Assembly: GCF_003846175.1 (NCBI RefSeq)
Contig: NZ_ML123045.1
Location: 832,077 to 885,403 of the forward strand
DNA from: Streptomyces sp. ADI95-17
Lineage (GTDB): Bacteria; Actinomycetota; Actinomycetes; Streptomycetales; Streptomycetaceae
Direction of reading: 5' to 3'
DNA: 53,327 bases
This document shows positions 34,845 to 44,720 of the stretch, piece by piece. The notes beneath the pieces are model-generated. The model searched no databases and was not told the DNA's origin. It saw only the letters and a program-made list of their open reading frames with translations. The position numbers were made by a program, and so were the translations under genes. Within the stretch, counting starts at the first letter, position 1; each line of letters starts with the position of its first letter.

Positions 34845-37800
34845 ATGTCCTGGCTGTCCAGATTCAGCCTCGCGCAACGGGCCCTGATCGGTTTGATCTC
34901 GATCGTCGCGCTCGTATTCGGGGCGATAGCGATCCCGCAGCTCAAGCAGCAGCTGCTGCCCACCATCGAACTCCCGATGGTGTCGGTCATCGCCCCCTAC
35001 CAGGGTGCGTCCCCCGATGTGGTCGAGAAGCAGGTCGTCGAGCCGCTGGAGAACTCGGTCAAGGCCGTCGACGGCGTCACCGGGATCACCTCGACCGCAA
35101 GCGAGGGCAGCGCCGTCATCATGGCGTCCTTCGACTTCGGCAGCGAGGGCACCAAGCAGCTCGTCGCCGACATCCAGCAGGCGGTGAACCGCGCCCGCGC
35201 CCAGCTTCCCGACGACGTCGACCCGCAGGTCATCGCCGGTTCGACGGACGACATCCCGGCTGTCGTCCTCGCCGTCACCTCCGGCAAGGACCAGCAGGCG
35301 CTCGCCGACCAGCTGGACCGCACGGTCGTCCCCGCCCTGGAGGACATCAGCGGAGTCGGCCAGGTCACCGTCGACGGTGTGCAGGACCTCCAGATCTCCG
35401 TCACCCCCGACGACAAGGCGCTCGCCGCCGCCGGTCTGAACGCCGGCACGCTCTCCCAGGCGCTCCAGGCGGGCGGCGCGACCGTCCCCGCCGGTGCCTT
35501 CTCCGAGTCGGGCAAGAGCCGCACCGTCCAGGTCGGCGGTGCCTTCACCTCCCTGAAGCAGATCGAGGACCTGCGGGTCACCGGTCAGGACCCGGCGACG
35601 GGCAAGCCCGGCACGCCGGTCCGCGTCGGTGACGTCGCCACCGTGAAGCAGGAGCCGTCCACCGCGGTCTCCATCACCCGTACGAACGGCAAGCCGAGCC
35701 TCGCCGTGATGGCCACGATGGACAAGGACGGCAGCGCCGTCGCCATCTCGGACGCGGTCAAGGACAAGCTCCCCGACCTCCGCAAGGACCTCGGAGCCGG
35801 TGCCGAACTGACCGTCGTCTCCGACCAGGGCCCGGCCGTCTCCAAGGCGATCTCCGGTCTGACCACCGAGGGCGCGCTCGGTCTGCTCTTCGCCGTCATC
35901 GTGATCCTGGTCTTCCTCGCCTCGCTGCGCTCGACCCTGGTCACCGCGGTCTCCATCCCGCTCTCCGTGGTCCTCGCGCTGATCGTGCTCTGGACCCGTG
36001 ACCTCTCGCTCAACATGCTCACGCTGGGCGCGCTGACCATCGCGATCGGCCGCGTCGTCGACGACTCGATCGTGGTCCTGGAGAACATCAAGCGTCACCT
36101 CGGCTACGGCGAGGAGCGCCAGTCGGCGATCATCACCGCGGTGAAGGAAGTGGCCGGCGCGGTCACCTCCTCGACCCTCACCACGGTCGCCGTCTTCCTG
36201 CCGATCGGTCTCGTCGGCGGCATGGTCGGCGAGCTCTTCGGCTCCTTCTCGCTGACCGTCACCGCGGCCCTGCTGGCATCCCTGCTGGTCTCGCTGACCG
36301 TCGTTCCCGTCCTGTCGTACTGGTTCCTGCGCGCCCCGAAGGGCGCCACGGAGAACCCGGACCAGGCGCGCCGCGAGGCCGAGGAGAAGGAGGCCCGCAG
36401 CCGGCTCCAGAAGCTGTACGTCCCGGTCCTGCGCTTCGCCACCCGGCGTCGCATCACCAGCATCGTCATCGCGATCGTGGTGTTCCTCGCCACCTTCGGC
36501 ATGGCCCCGCTGCTGAAGACCAACTTCTTCGACCAGGGCGAGCAGGAGGTCCTCTCCATCAAGCAGGAGCTGGCCCCCGGCACCAGCCTGGCGGCCGCCG
36601 ACAAGGCGGCCAGGAAGGTCGAGAAGGTCCTCACCGAGGACGAGGGCGTCAAGGACTACCAGGTCACCGTCGGCTCGTCCGGCTTCATGGCGGCCTTCGG
36701 CGGCGGCACCGGCGCCAACCAGGCCTCCTACCAGGTCACCCTGAAGGACTCGGGCGACTTCGACGCCACGCAGAAGCGCATCGACACCGCGCTCGGCAAG
36801 CTCGACGGCATCGGTGACACCACCATCGCCGCGGGCGACGGCTTCGGCAGCCAGGACCTCAGCGTCGTGGTCAAGGCCTCCGACGCGGACGTGCTGAAGA
36901 AGGCGTCCGAGCAGGTCCGGGCCGGGGTGGCCGGGCTGAAGGACGTCACCGACGTCCAGAGCGACCTCGCCCAGAGCATCCCGCGGATCTCGGTCAAGGC
37001 CACGCCCAAGGCCGCCGAGGCCGGCTTCAACCAGGCCACGCTCGGCGCGGCCGTCGCCGGAGCGGTGCGCGGCACCCCGTCCGGCAAGGCGATCATGGAC
37101 GACACCGAGCGGGACGTCGTCATCAGGTCCGCCCACCCGGCCACCACGATGGCCGAGCTGAAGAACCTCCCTCTCGGCCCGGTGAAGCTCGGACAGATCG
37201 CCGACGTCGAGCTGGTCCCCGGCCCGGTCTCGATGACCCGGATCGACGGCCAGCGCGCCGCGACGATCACCGCCAAGCCCGTCGGCGACAACACCGGTGC
37301 GGTCGGCGCCTCGCTCCAGAAGAAGATCGACGAGCTGAAGCTCCCGGACGGTGCCACCGCCACCATCGGCGGTGTCTCCGAGGACCAGAACGACGCGTTC
37401 CTGAAGCTCGGCCTGGCCATGTTGGCCGCGATCGCGATCGTCTTCATGCTGCTGGTGGCGACCTTCAAGTCCCTCGTCCAGCCGCTGATCCTGCTGGTCT
37501 CCATCCCGTTCGCGGCGACCGGCGCCATCGGCCTGCTCGTGATCACCGGCACCCCGATGGGCGTCCCGGCGATGATCGGCATGCTGATGCTGATCGGCAT
37601 CGTGGTGACCAACGCGATCGTGCTGATCGACCTGATCAACCAGTACCGGACCCAGGGCATGGGCGTCGTCGAAGCGGTCATCGAGGGCGGCCGCCACCGG
37701 CTCCGCCCGATCCTGATGACCGCACTCGCGACCATCTTCGCCCTGCTCCCGATGGCACTCGGCGTCACCGGCGAGGGAGGCTTCATCTCGCAGCCGCTCG

Positions 37801-38000
37801 CCGTGGTCGTGATCGGAGGCCTGGTCACCTCGACCCTGCTGACGCTCCTTCTGGTGCCGACGCTCTACGCGATGGTGGAGCTCCGCAAGGAGCGCCGCGC
37901 GAAGAAGAAGGCCGCCAAGCGCGCGCAGAAGGCGGGCCTGCCCGCCCCGGCCCCCGCGGAGGCGACCGCCTCCGAGGAGCCGGAGCCCGCGAAGGCCTGA
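34845..38000 (+). CDS. RND-family efflux transporter (HAE1/SwrC type)
   Basis: The 1051-residue protein has the RND layout: one N-terminal span, a large extracytoplasmic loop, six spans, a second large loop and five or six spans. Recognisable motifs are IELPMVSVIAPYQGASP, GRVVDDSIVVLENIKRH (the charged span-4 proton-relay pair of aspartates) and TPMGVPAMIGMLMLIG. The highly charged C-terminal tail is cytoplasmic. Like other Gram-positive RND pumps it has no adaptor or outer-membrane partner encoded nearby. The start is the ATG of MSWLSRFSLAQR. It is downstream of a two-component system and ends at a strong terminator. Confidence 0.94.
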   Translation: MSWLSRFSLAQRALIGLISIVALVFGAIAIPQLKQQLLPTIELPMVSVIAPYQGASPDVVEKQVVEPLENSVKAVDGVTGITSTASEGSAVIMASFDFGSEGTKQLVADIQQAVNRARAQLPDDVDPQVIAGSTDDIPAVVLAVTSGKDQQALADQLDRTVVPALEDISGVGQVTVDGVQDLQISVTPDDKALAAAGLNAGTLSQALQAGGATVPAGAFSESGKSRTVQVGGAFTSLKQIEDLRVTGQDPATGKPGTPVRVGDVATVKQEPSTAVSITRTNGKPSLAVMATMDKDGSAVAISDAVKDKLPDLRKDLGAGAELTVVSDQGPAVSKAISGLTTEGALGLLFAVIVILVFLASLRSTLVTAVSIPLSVVLALIVLWTRDLSLNMLTLGALTIAIGRVVDDSIVVLENIKRHLGYGEERQSAIITAVKEVAGAVTSSTLTTVAVFLPIGLVGGMVGELFGSFSLTVTAALLASLLVSLTVVPVLSYWFLRAPKGATENPDQARREAEEKEARSRLQKLYVPVLRFATRRRITSIVIAIVVFLATFGMAPLLKTNFFDQGEQEVLSIKQELAPGTSLAAADKAARKVEKVLTEDEGVKDYQVTVGSSGFMAAFGGGTGANQASYQVTLKDSGDFDATQKRIDTALGKLDGIGDTTIAAGDGFGSQDLSVVVKASDADVLKKASEQVRAGVAGLKDVTDVQSDLAQSIPRISVKATPKAAEAGFNQATLGAAVAGAVRGTPSGKAIMDDTERDVVIRSAHPATTMAELKNLPLGPVKLGQIADVELVPGPVSMTRIDGQRAATITAKPVGDNTGAVGASLQKKIDELKLPDGATATIGGVSEDQNDAFLKLGLAMLAAIAIVFMLLVATFKSLVQPLILLVSIPFAATGAIGLLVITGTPMGVPAMIGMLMLIGIVVTNAIVLIDLINQYRTQGMGVVEAVIEGGRHRLRPILMTALATIFALLPMALGVTGEGGFISQPLAVVVIGGLVTSTLLTLLLVPTLYAMVELRKERRAKKKAAKRAQKAGLPAPAPAEATASEEPEPAKA

Positions 38001-38015
38001 TCCGCCCGGTACGAC

Positions 38016-38059
38016 GGCAGGGCCCCGTCCCACGCACCCGCGTGGGACGGGGCCCTGCC
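38016..38059 (+). terminator. strong terminator after the RND gene
   Basis: Perfect 20-base arms (38016-38035 and 38040-38059) enclose ACCC and are followed by CTTTTCC. It lies between two convergent genes and may also stop the caspase-NACHT transcript. Confidence 0.88.
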
Positions 38060-38074
38060 CTTTTCCGGGGTACG

Positions 38075-41000
38075 TCAGGCGGCCCCGTTGAGGGCCTGGA
38101 CCATCCGGAGCCACGTCTCGCCGTGCGGGTGGGCGTGCCGGACGCTGAGGGCGACGATCTCCCGCAGCAGCCTGGCCCGGGTCGCCTCGGGCGCGCGGGG
38201 CAGGAGCGTGGCCAGCTCGTCCGGTTCGATGCCCTCGACGGCCCCGGTGAGCACCATGCCCGCCTGGGCGTGGGTGAGGGAGGACAGGCCGTCGTCGAAG
38301 ACCTGCCCCTCGATGGCCGCCGCGTGCAGCAGCGCGTTGCCGTCCCCCGCTGCCAACGCCCTTTCCACGTAAGCCTGGAGGGCGTCGCGGTCCTCGACGA
38401 GGCGGTACGCGGCGTCCAGCCCTTCGGCGCGGGCGACATCGAGGACGGCGACGTGCGCGAGCGGGGTGTCCTGCGGCGGCCGGGCCTGGAGGATACGGGG
38501 GTGGTCCCGGAGGAAGACCCGTGACTCCGCCCAGTCGGCGCAGCCCACCCACTCCGCCACCTGCTCCGCGAGGATCAGCGGATCGTACGCGGCGGTCACG
38601 CCGTGGGCGAGGACGGCCTCGCGGAGCGCGGCGTGCTGCTGTGCGGTGCGGGGGTCCAGGAACGCCAGCTCTTCGAGGGCCGTCGCCGCCTCCTCGCTGC
38701 CGAGCACGTCGGCGTTCCGGGACCAGACATCGCGTGACCCGGGCCAGTCGGGCGCGAACATCCAGGAACCGACGAGTTCCAGCGTCCTGGGCGACAGGGC
38801 GAGCCAGGCGGGTGCGGGGGCGAAGGTCTCCTCCTCCCACGTCGCGCGGACCGCGTCGGGATCGCCGTACGCGCGCAGCGCCCGCCGGGCCCGTACGGTC
38901 ACGGCGTCCGCGCCGCCGTCCGGCGCGGCGTCCTGGTGGAGAAAGGACACCAGTTCACGCACGCCGGCCGAGGCCCGGGCACCGGGACAGCCCAGCAGGA
39001 AAATGCTCCGCTCGACACCGAGGCGCCGGGAGGTCCCGGGGTGGGCGGCGAACTCCTCCACGACCTCGTCGAATTCCCGGACCGCCGACGCGTGGTCGTC
39101 GGTGCGGGCGAGTGCCCCGGCCAGGTTGGCGAGAGCGGAGACCAGGGACTTCTCGAAGGCTCCGGGGTTCTCCAGCGCCAGGGTCCGGTAGGCGGCGGAT
39201 GCTTCCCGCGCCGCGCTCACGGCTCCTTCGGCGTCCTGGTTCGCCCCCAGGTGCTTGCTGAGGTTCTGCAGGGAGAGCGCCAGATCGGGAAGGTGGGCAC
39301 TGCTGAGTTCGTCGACGAGCACACGCAGGATCCGGACGCCCTCCCCGGCAGCCACCAGGGCCTCCTTCCGGCTGCCGGTGTCGGCGAGATTCTGGGCCAG
39401 AGTGCCGAGTGAGCCCGCGAGAGGGGAGCGGAGGGACGGCTCGCGTTCGGCGAGTTCACGGAAGAGGGCGACCGCCTCCTCCGCGGCTCGCAGCCCCGCC
39501 GCCGGGTCTTTGGCCCTGTTCAGGTGGGCGGCGAGATTGGTGAGTGCCGTGGCCAGCTCCTGCCGGAAGACTGCGGGGTGCTGTGCGGCGAGTGCGCGGC
39601 GGATGGTGACCGATTCCCGGCCCGCCGTGAGCGCCCCCGAAACGTCGCCCAGGGTTGCGCGATGGTTGCCGAGGTTGGTGAGGGCCGTCGCGAACTCCGC
39701 GAGGAAGGCGTCCGGATCCTCGGCGGCCAGGTGCCCGTAAAGGGCGGTCGCTTCCTCGGCGTTGGGCAAAGCCGTCGCGGGCTCACCTGCGGCGACGAGG
39801 TGCATGGCGAGGTTGTTGAGCATCGCGGCCAGGCCCGGGAGGGAAGCTGTCGGCCGTTGTGCGGCCAGCTCGCGCTGGATGCGTACGGCCTCCTGCGCGA
39901 GCAGCACCGCCGAAGCCCGGTCTCCCGCGGCGGCCGTCTTGTTGGCCAGGGAGGTCAGGGACCGGGCGAGATCCGGCTGGAAGACGTCGGGGTGCTGCGA
40001 GGCGAGCCGGGCGTACATGCGCGCGGCATCCCGTGCCGGAGCGAGCGCCCCCTCATGGTCCCCGGTGGCGGAGATCCGGTCCGCCAGGTTGTGCAGAGCG
40101 CCCGCCAACTGCGGCTGGAAGGCGACCGGATGACGCGCGACGAGTTCCCGGCAGATCTCCACGGCCTCCCGCGCGGGCGCGAGGCACCCCGCGAGATCAC
40201 CGACGTCCTCCCGGTGCACGGACAGATTGGTCAGGGACCCGGCCAGGGCGGACCGGAGGCCGGTGGGATGGCGTTCGGCCACCTTCCGGTCGACCCGGAC
40301 CGCTGCCACCGCGTGAGGAAGCGCGCCCACGTGGTTTCCGACGGACTTGAGGCTGCTGGCCAGATTGGTCAGGGCAGAGGCGAGAGGGGCCAGGAACTCA
40401 TCGGGGTGCGCCGCGGCGAGCTCGGTGTAGATCTCCACGGCTTCCTGCGCGAGTGGTACGGCGGCCCGGCGCTCCCCGACGGTCGAGAGATTCGCCGCCA
40501 GGTTGGTCAGGGTGGCGGCGAGGCCGGGGCGGAACGCCGCTGGAGTCCGTTCGACCAGCTGCCGGTAGATGCCGACGGAGTCCAGAGTGAGCGCGAGTGC
40601 CCCCTCTCGGTCGCCGATGTCGTGGACGCGCCGGCCGAGAGTGCCGAGGGCGAGAGCCAGGTCGGGGAGGCCCGCGCTTCCGCCCGCGTCGGCGAGGCTC
40701 CGCTGGAGCTCGACCGCTTCGCGCGCCGGCGGCAGCGCCCCCTCGCGGTCGCCGATGTCGGCGTACCGGTTGGCGACGTTGATGAGGGTGCGTACCAGCG
40801 CCGTACTGAAGTCCCCGGGAGAGGTGCGCTCCAGCTCCTTGTACAGGGTGAGCGCCTCCCGCGCCGCACTCAGCGCATCGTCGGGACGCCCTTCCGTCCT
40901 GAGCCGCTGCGAGAAGAGAATCAACGCCTGGGCCAGGATGGGCGCCGCACTCGCCCCGCCCCGCTCCACCAGCCCCCTCAGCATCCCGATCCCCGCCGCT

Positions 41001-43159
41001 CCCGCCCGCGACGCGTGCCGCGCCAGCCCCCGCACCACGTACGGATCGACCGAATCCCAGCCGCCGCCCCCCGCTCGCCGCTCGGCGTGCGCGACGAGCG
41101 CGGCCAGCACCACCTCTCCGGCCTCGGCACCCCCCGGCCCCTCCCGGTCCGCGAGATGCGACACGAACTCGCGGTGGTACAGCCGGAACACCGCCTGTCC
41201 GCCTTCCGCGTCCTCGACGACATAGCGGCCGTAGACGGACAGCAGCCAGTCCACATCGCTCTCGTCGTACGACACGTCACCGCCGCCCAGCGCCCCGGCG
41301 ACCTCCTCCCACACACCTCCGGCGGGCATGCCGCGCCCGACCGTCCACGCGAGGGCCGACAGCAAGTCGCGTGCGGCGCCCGGAAGTTCGGTGCCGTCCT
41401 CGCGGACCCGCACCGGCCCCGCCCGCAGGTCCTCCTCGAACGCGGCCTCGATGGAGCCCGGCAGACCGGACGACCACCGGTCCTCGTCGACGCCACCGGA
41501 AGCCCCCGCAAGCAGCGACCCCACCACCAGCCGGGCGAACAGGAACCCGCCCCCCACGGCCGTGGCACGCGAGGCGACCGCGTCGGCCGTCTCCCGCGCC
41601 CTGTCCTGTGGGACACCGGCCTCCGCGCACCGGCGGAACACGTACTCACCGATGTCCTTCTCGGTGTGCGGTTCCCGCTCCAGGTCCGCGGTGGTGACAC
41701 CCGCGCCGATCAGCCGGGTCAGGGCGTCCGGCAGCGTCTCGTCCCCGCGCCCGTCCTCCGCCAGACAGCTGCGGAACGCGCGGTCGCGGGAGCCGAGCAG
41801 GACCCGGCCCGTCCGGCTGAGCGGGAAGACCAGCTCCTCGATCATGGCGCGCAGGTGCTCGGCGGGCACTTCGTCCAGGCCGTCGAGGACCAGCACCGGC
41901 TGCGGGGACAGCTCACGGAGCTCGCCCCGGAAGTCGTCCGTGTTGCGGGGCTCGGGCAGCCCGAGCTGCCGGGCCAGTTCCGAGACCGCCTGGAGGGGGC
42001 TCAGGCCCCGCAGGTGTACGGAGGCGAGAGAGCGGACGGGGCTCAGGCCCGGGTCCGGGTCGTCCTCGCGCAGGCCCCCGTACTTCTCGGTCTCGCTCCG
42101 CTGCACGGGGTCCGTGAGGGTCGCGATCCGGCCCAGCACGGCCGACTTGCCGCAGCCCGCCGGGCCGGTCACCAGGAAGAGCCCGGCCTTGTCCGCCGCC
42201 AGCCACGCGACGATCCGGCCCAGCACCTCCTTCCGGCCCGTGAAGAACCAGCCCTCCTCGCGGTACCCGACCCCGCGCGCCGCGAGCACCAGGTGCTCCA
42301 CCAACCGGGCGGGGGCCCCGGGCACATGGCGCGGGTTGGGAAAGACCGGGAGCCCGGTGCCGAGGGTCGCGGGCACCGGCGTCTGGCCCTCGCCGCGCCA
42401 GCGTTCGGCCAGCGCGGCCAGCAGGTCCGGGCCGCCGACCAGCTCGTTGCGGGCGCTCCATGCCGAGCGGTACTCGGTGGTGGAGGGTCCGTCCCTCAGT
42501 ACTTCTGCCAACGCGGTGAGCAGCGGGCCGCTGCCGTCCGACGTCTCGTTGCGCCGGCAACTCGCCACGATTCCCAGCCACTTCACCTGTCCGGGCGGCG
42601 TGGACATGACCTCCCAGCGACGCAGGGCCTTCTCCATGCCCCGGCCCACCGCGTCCCCCGCGTGGCAGGTGTCGATGATCACCAGGATCTGGTCCGCGCC
42701 CGACGCCACCGCGTCATTGACCAGCGTCTCGGCCGAGACGCCCCGCCTCAGCGCGCGTGCGTCACGGGTCACCTGCTCGACGTCGAGATCCAGGTCGCAG
42801 AGCGCGAGGCGCAGTTCGTCGTCGATCAGCACGCCGTGCCCCGACCAGACGATGATCGCGGGCTTCGCCGCCCCCGTCTCCCGCCAGCCCTCGCTCCAGG
42901 TCGTGAGGGCCTCGTCGAAGGCCGCCCAGGACGGGTTCCCACCGCCCACCACATGCGCCGCGATCCCCAGGCCGTCCAGCAGTCCGGCGATCTCCGCCAT
43001 CTGGGCCGTCGCCCCGGTCAGCCGCGGAAAGCTCCGCTTGTCGGCGTACTCCTCGCACACCACGCACAGCGCCGTGCCCGCCGGCTCGCGCCCTTGGTCG
43101 TCCGCCGTGCCCGCCGGCTCGCGTCCCTCGTCGTGCGCCGTATCCGTCTCATGCACCAT
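38075..43159 (-). CDS. caspase-like peptidase / NACHT NTPase / TPR protein (NLR-like STAND protein)
   Basis: The 1694-residue protein has four parts. Residues about 30-265 are a caspase-like (C14) domain with the catalytic dyad H108 (IIVWSGHGV) and C165 ([11 protein letters not shown]). Residues about 300-670 are a NACHT-type STAND NTPase: Walker A GPAGCGKS (332-339), Walker B LVLDGLDE (423-430), and a winged-helix end [11 protein letters not shown]. Residues about 755-1430 hold about 14 TPR units with a 48-residue period (consensus like GDxxGALxxAxEAV). Residues 1430-1694 are an unassigned helical domain. No signal peptide or membrane span is seen. Family knowledge predicts ligand sensing by the repeats, NTP-driven oligomerisation and caspase activation. 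It overlaps the lipase gene by 11 bases. The ATG at 43159 is chosen; there is no strong ribosome-binding site, consistent with coupling. Confidence 0.92.
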   Translation of the reverse strand: MVHETDTAHDEGREPAGTADDQGREPAGTALCVVCEEYADKRSFPRLTGATAQMAEIAGLLDGLGIAAHVVGGGNPSWAAFDEALTTWSEGWRETGAAKPAIIVWSGHGVLIDDELRLALCDLDLDVEQVTRDARALRRGVSAETLVNDAVASGADQILVIIDTCHAGDAVGRGMEKALRRWEVMSTPPGQVKWLGIVASCRRNETSDGSGPLLTALAEVLRDGPSTTEYRSAWSARNELVGGPDLLAALAERWRGEGQTPVPATLGTGLPVFPNPRHVPGAPARLVEHLVLAARGVGYREEGWFFTGRKEVLGRIVAWLAADKAGLFLVTGPAGCGKSAVLGRIATLTDPVQRSETEKYGGLREDDPDPGLSPVRSLASVHLRGLSPLQAVSELARQLGLPEPRNTDDFRGELRELSPQPVLVLDGLDEVPAEHLRAMIEELVFPLSRTGRVLLGSRDRAFRSCLAEDGRGDETLPDALTRLIGAGVTTADLEREPHTEKDIGEYVFRRCAEAGVPQDRARETADAVASRATAVGGGFLFARLVVGSLLAGASGGVDEDRWSSGLPGSIEAAFEEDLRAGPVRVREDGTELPGAARDLLSALAWTVGRGMPAGGVWEEVAGALGGGDVSYDESDVDWLLSVYGRYVVEDAEGGQAVFRLYHREFVSHLADREGPGGAEAGEVVLAALVAHAERRAGGGGWDSVDPYVVRGLARHASRAGAAGIGMLRGLVERGGASAAPILAQALILFSQRLRTEGRPDDALSAAREALTLYKELERTSPGDFSTALVRTLINVANRYADIGDREGALPPAREAVELQRSLADAGGSAGLPDLALALGTLGRRVHDIGDREGALALTLDSVGIYRQLVERTPAAFRPGLAATLTNLAANLSTVGERRAAVPLAQEAVEIYTELAAAHPDEFLAPLASALTNLASSLKSVGNHVGALPHAVAAVRVDRKVAERHPTGLRSALAGSLTNLSVHREDVGDLAGCLAPAREAVEICRELVARHPVAFQPQLAGALHNLADRISATGDHEGALAPARDAARMYARLASQHPDVFQPDLARSLTSLANKTAAAGDRASAVLLAQEAVRIQRELAAQRPTASLPGLAAMLNNLAMHLVAAGEPATALPNAEEATALYGHLAAEDPDAFLAEFATALTNLGNHRATLGDVSGALTAGRESVTIRRALAAQHPAVFRQELATALTNLAAHLNRAKDPAAGLRAAEEAVALFRELAEREPSLRSPLAGSLGTLAQNLADTGSRKEALVAAGEGVRILRVLVDELSSAHLPDLALSLQNLSKHLGANQDAEGAVSAAREASAAYRTLALENPGAFEKSLVSALANLAGALARTDDHASAVREFDEVVEEFAAHPGTSRRLGVERSIFLLGCPGARASAGVRELVSFLHQDAAPDGGADAVTVRARRALRAYGDPDAVRATWEEETFAPAPAWLALSPRTLELVGSWMFAPDWPGSRDVWSRNADVLGSEEAATALEELAFLDPRTAQQHAALREAVLAHGVTAAYDPLILAEQVAEWVGCADWAESRVFLRDHPRILQARPPQDTPLAHVAVLDVARAEGLDAAYRLVEDRDALQAYVERALAAGDGNALLHAAAIEGQVFDDGLSSLTHAQAGMVLTGAVEGIEPDELATLLPRAPEATRARLLREIVALSVRHAHPHGETWLRMVQALNGAA
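43071..43136. repeat. 33-base tandem duplication in the caspase-NACHT gene
   Basis: Two in-frame copies of a 33-base unit (43071-43103 and 43104-43136) encode [11 protein letters not shown] and [11 protein letters not shown] in the disordered N-terminus, before the caspase domain. The first 20 bases of the two copies are identical. Confidence 0.85.
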
Positions 43160-44576
43160 CGTTCGCCCCGCCCTCCAGTACGAGCACCAGCGCGGTCATC
43201 ACGACATGGCCCGTGTTCCCCGTACTCACCCACACCCGGTGCGGCCCGGCCGGCAGCCCGGCGAGGCGTGCCGCGTAACGGCCCCCACCCAGGTTGCTCA
43301 GCGTCCGCGCCGGTCCGCCCTCGGCCGTCGCGAAGACGGCCACCCGGTCGTGGCCCCGTACGTCCGGGGGGACCGTGGCCCGCAGCTCGTACACCTCGCC
43401 CTCGGCGATCACGTCCGGGGCGTCCACCACCAGCGGGATGTCCGCGGCCTCCGTGCCCCGGTGGACCGGCAGGTCCGGGGTGAGCCAGTTGAACAGTTCC
43501 TGGCGCAGCGCCGTGTTGTTCTGGAGCGAGCCGTGCCTCTCCCAGGGCGTGAGCGCGGGCCGCCCCGCCGCCCCCACATGGGCGCTGGAGAGCCTGGGCA
43601 CGCGGCCGTCGCCGCCCTCGTCGGCCCCGTCGATCGTGAGCAGACCGGTCAGCTTCTCGCCCCGGACCTCGGCGGTGGTCGGGGTCGGCTGGCGCACCCC
43701 GCTGATCGGTACGTACTCCACCCCGTGAGCCGCCCCCGCCCCGGACCCCCGCAGCGCCTCGTGGAAGCGGGCGGCGTCCTCGATCAGGGCGGCGTCGGTC
43801 CCGGGCAGGCCGGTCACCTCACGGGCGTACCGCAGCGGCCCGCCCGGCGCGGTGATCAGCGCGGCGTAGTCGGGGACGAGCTGGTGGAGGGACGGAAGGC
43901 CGCGGGCGAACGCGGTGAGCCCGATGCCGGCCGGGCCCACCCCGTTGACCAGGGAGAGCAGGGCGTCCAGGGAGCCCCGGTACGGCGTTCCGAGCGTGAT
44001 CACCCGGCGCGTCACCTCCGCGCCGCCGCACCGCTCCACGTAGTGGCGGGCGACCAGGCCGCCCATCGAGTGGCAGATGAAGACGGCCTGTGCCTCCGCC
44101 CGCTCCGGCGCCGAGGCCCGCCAGCGGCCGAGCTCCTCGTCGACCCGCTCGGCCAGCCGGTCCGCGTTGTAGCGGCAGGACAGCCGCCAGTCGTAGGCGA
44201 AGCCGATCAGATTGGCGGGGGCGTCCGCCTCGTCCTTCTCGCCCCGCCGCCGGAGCGTGAAGTTGTTCTCCAGCCACTCCAGGAAGCTGTCGTAGCCGTC
44301 CACGAGCGTCCCGATGCCGAGCAGCCCGTGCAGGTCGCGCATCGGACCGAGCGGGCGCACACCGTCGCCCGGGTGCTCGTCGCCCAGGTCCGGGGGGAGC
44401 GCGAGGCTCTTGACGGACCGGCCGAACGTACGGATCCCGCGCAGGAGGGCCCGGCCCGAGAGGCCCCAAACCTCGTGCCCGTCCGCGTCCGCCAGCCGAC
44501 TGCCGAGAATGCCCGGGACGACGACCACCAGGTCGTCCACCGAACTGCGAGAAGCCATGTGGTGCCGTACCCCCAT
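43149..44576 (-). CDS. LCAT-like alpha/beta-hydrolase (lipase) with C-terminal beta-sandwich
   Basis: The N-terminal domain (about residues 12-370) matches the lecithin:cholesterol acyltransferase/phospholipase family: oxyanion-hole motif [27 protein letters not shown], nucleophile S170 in [12 protein letters not shown], acid D323 in [11 protein letters not shown] and base H348 in [10 protein letters not shown]. The nucleophile elbow has Cys where Gly is usual. Residues about 375-475 look like an Ig-like beta-sandwich. There is no signal peptide, so the enzyme is cytoplasmic, unlike most lipases. It is the first gene of the unit and overlaps the caspase-NACHT gene by 11 bases. An ATG at 44558 (MASRSSVDD) may be the true start, as GGGGG precedes it. 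Confidence 0.9.
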   Translation of the reverse strand: MGVRHHMASRSSVDDLVVVVPGILGSRLADADGHEVWGLSGRALLRGIRTFGRSVKSLALPPDLGDEHPGDGVRPLGPMRDLHGLLGIGTLVDGYDSFLEWLENNFTLRRRGEKDEADAPANLIGFAYDWRLSCRYNADRLAERVDEELGRWRASAPERAEAQAVFICHSMGGLVARHYVERCGGAEVTRRVITLGTPYRGSLDALLSLVNGVGPAGIGLTAFARGLPSLHQLVPDYAALITAPGGPLRYAREVTGLPGTDAALIEDAARFHEALRGSGAGAAHGVEYVPISGVRQPTPTTAEVRGEKLTGLLTIDGADEGGDGRVPRLSSAHVGAAGRPALTPWERHGSLQNNTALRQELFNWLTPDLPVHRGTEAADIPLVVDAPDVIAEGEVYELRATVPPDVRGHDRVAVFATAEGGPARTLSNLGGGRYAARLAGLPAGPHRVWVSTGNTGHVVMTALVLVLEGGANDGA

Positions 44577-44602
44577 GAAATGTGCGCTGCGTTGAGTAGC
44601 AG

Positions 44603-44612
44603 CGTAATTACG
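44603..44612 (-). promoter_or_regulatory. A+T-rich palindrome in the promoter region of the lipase/caspase unit
   Basis: CGTAATTACG is a perfect palindrome 27 bases upstream of the lipase start, in the 90 bases between the nadA terminator and the gene. Such an A+T-rich patch stands out here and could be a -10 region or an operator. Confidence 0.4.
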
Positions 44613-44666
44613 GTACGGAGACCGCGAGGGCCGTATGGGGGAAATCGGCCCGCTGTCCCCGCCCGT

Positions 44667-44712
44667 GCGAAAGGCCCCGGAGAAGCGCCCGAAGCGCCCC
44701 GGGGCCTTTCGC
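44667..44712 (-). terminator. terminator hairpin after nadA
   Basis: GCGAAAGGCCCCGG (44667-44680) pairs with CCGGGGCCTTTCGC (44699-44712) over an 18-base loop. It separates nadA from the lipase/caspase unit, which therefore needs its own promoter. Confidence 0.75.
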
Positions 44713-44720
44713 GGCCGGTG

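Noticed and set aside
38870..40920. CRISPR-like or other DNA repeat array
   Set aside because: The 144-base periodicity is coding TPR units, diverged at DNA level, with no constant repeat and unique spacer pattern.
39524..43483. 1319-codon plus-strand frame opposite the caspase-NACHT gene
   Set aside because: It is a mirror of the real gene, with no domain signal and antisense codon bias.
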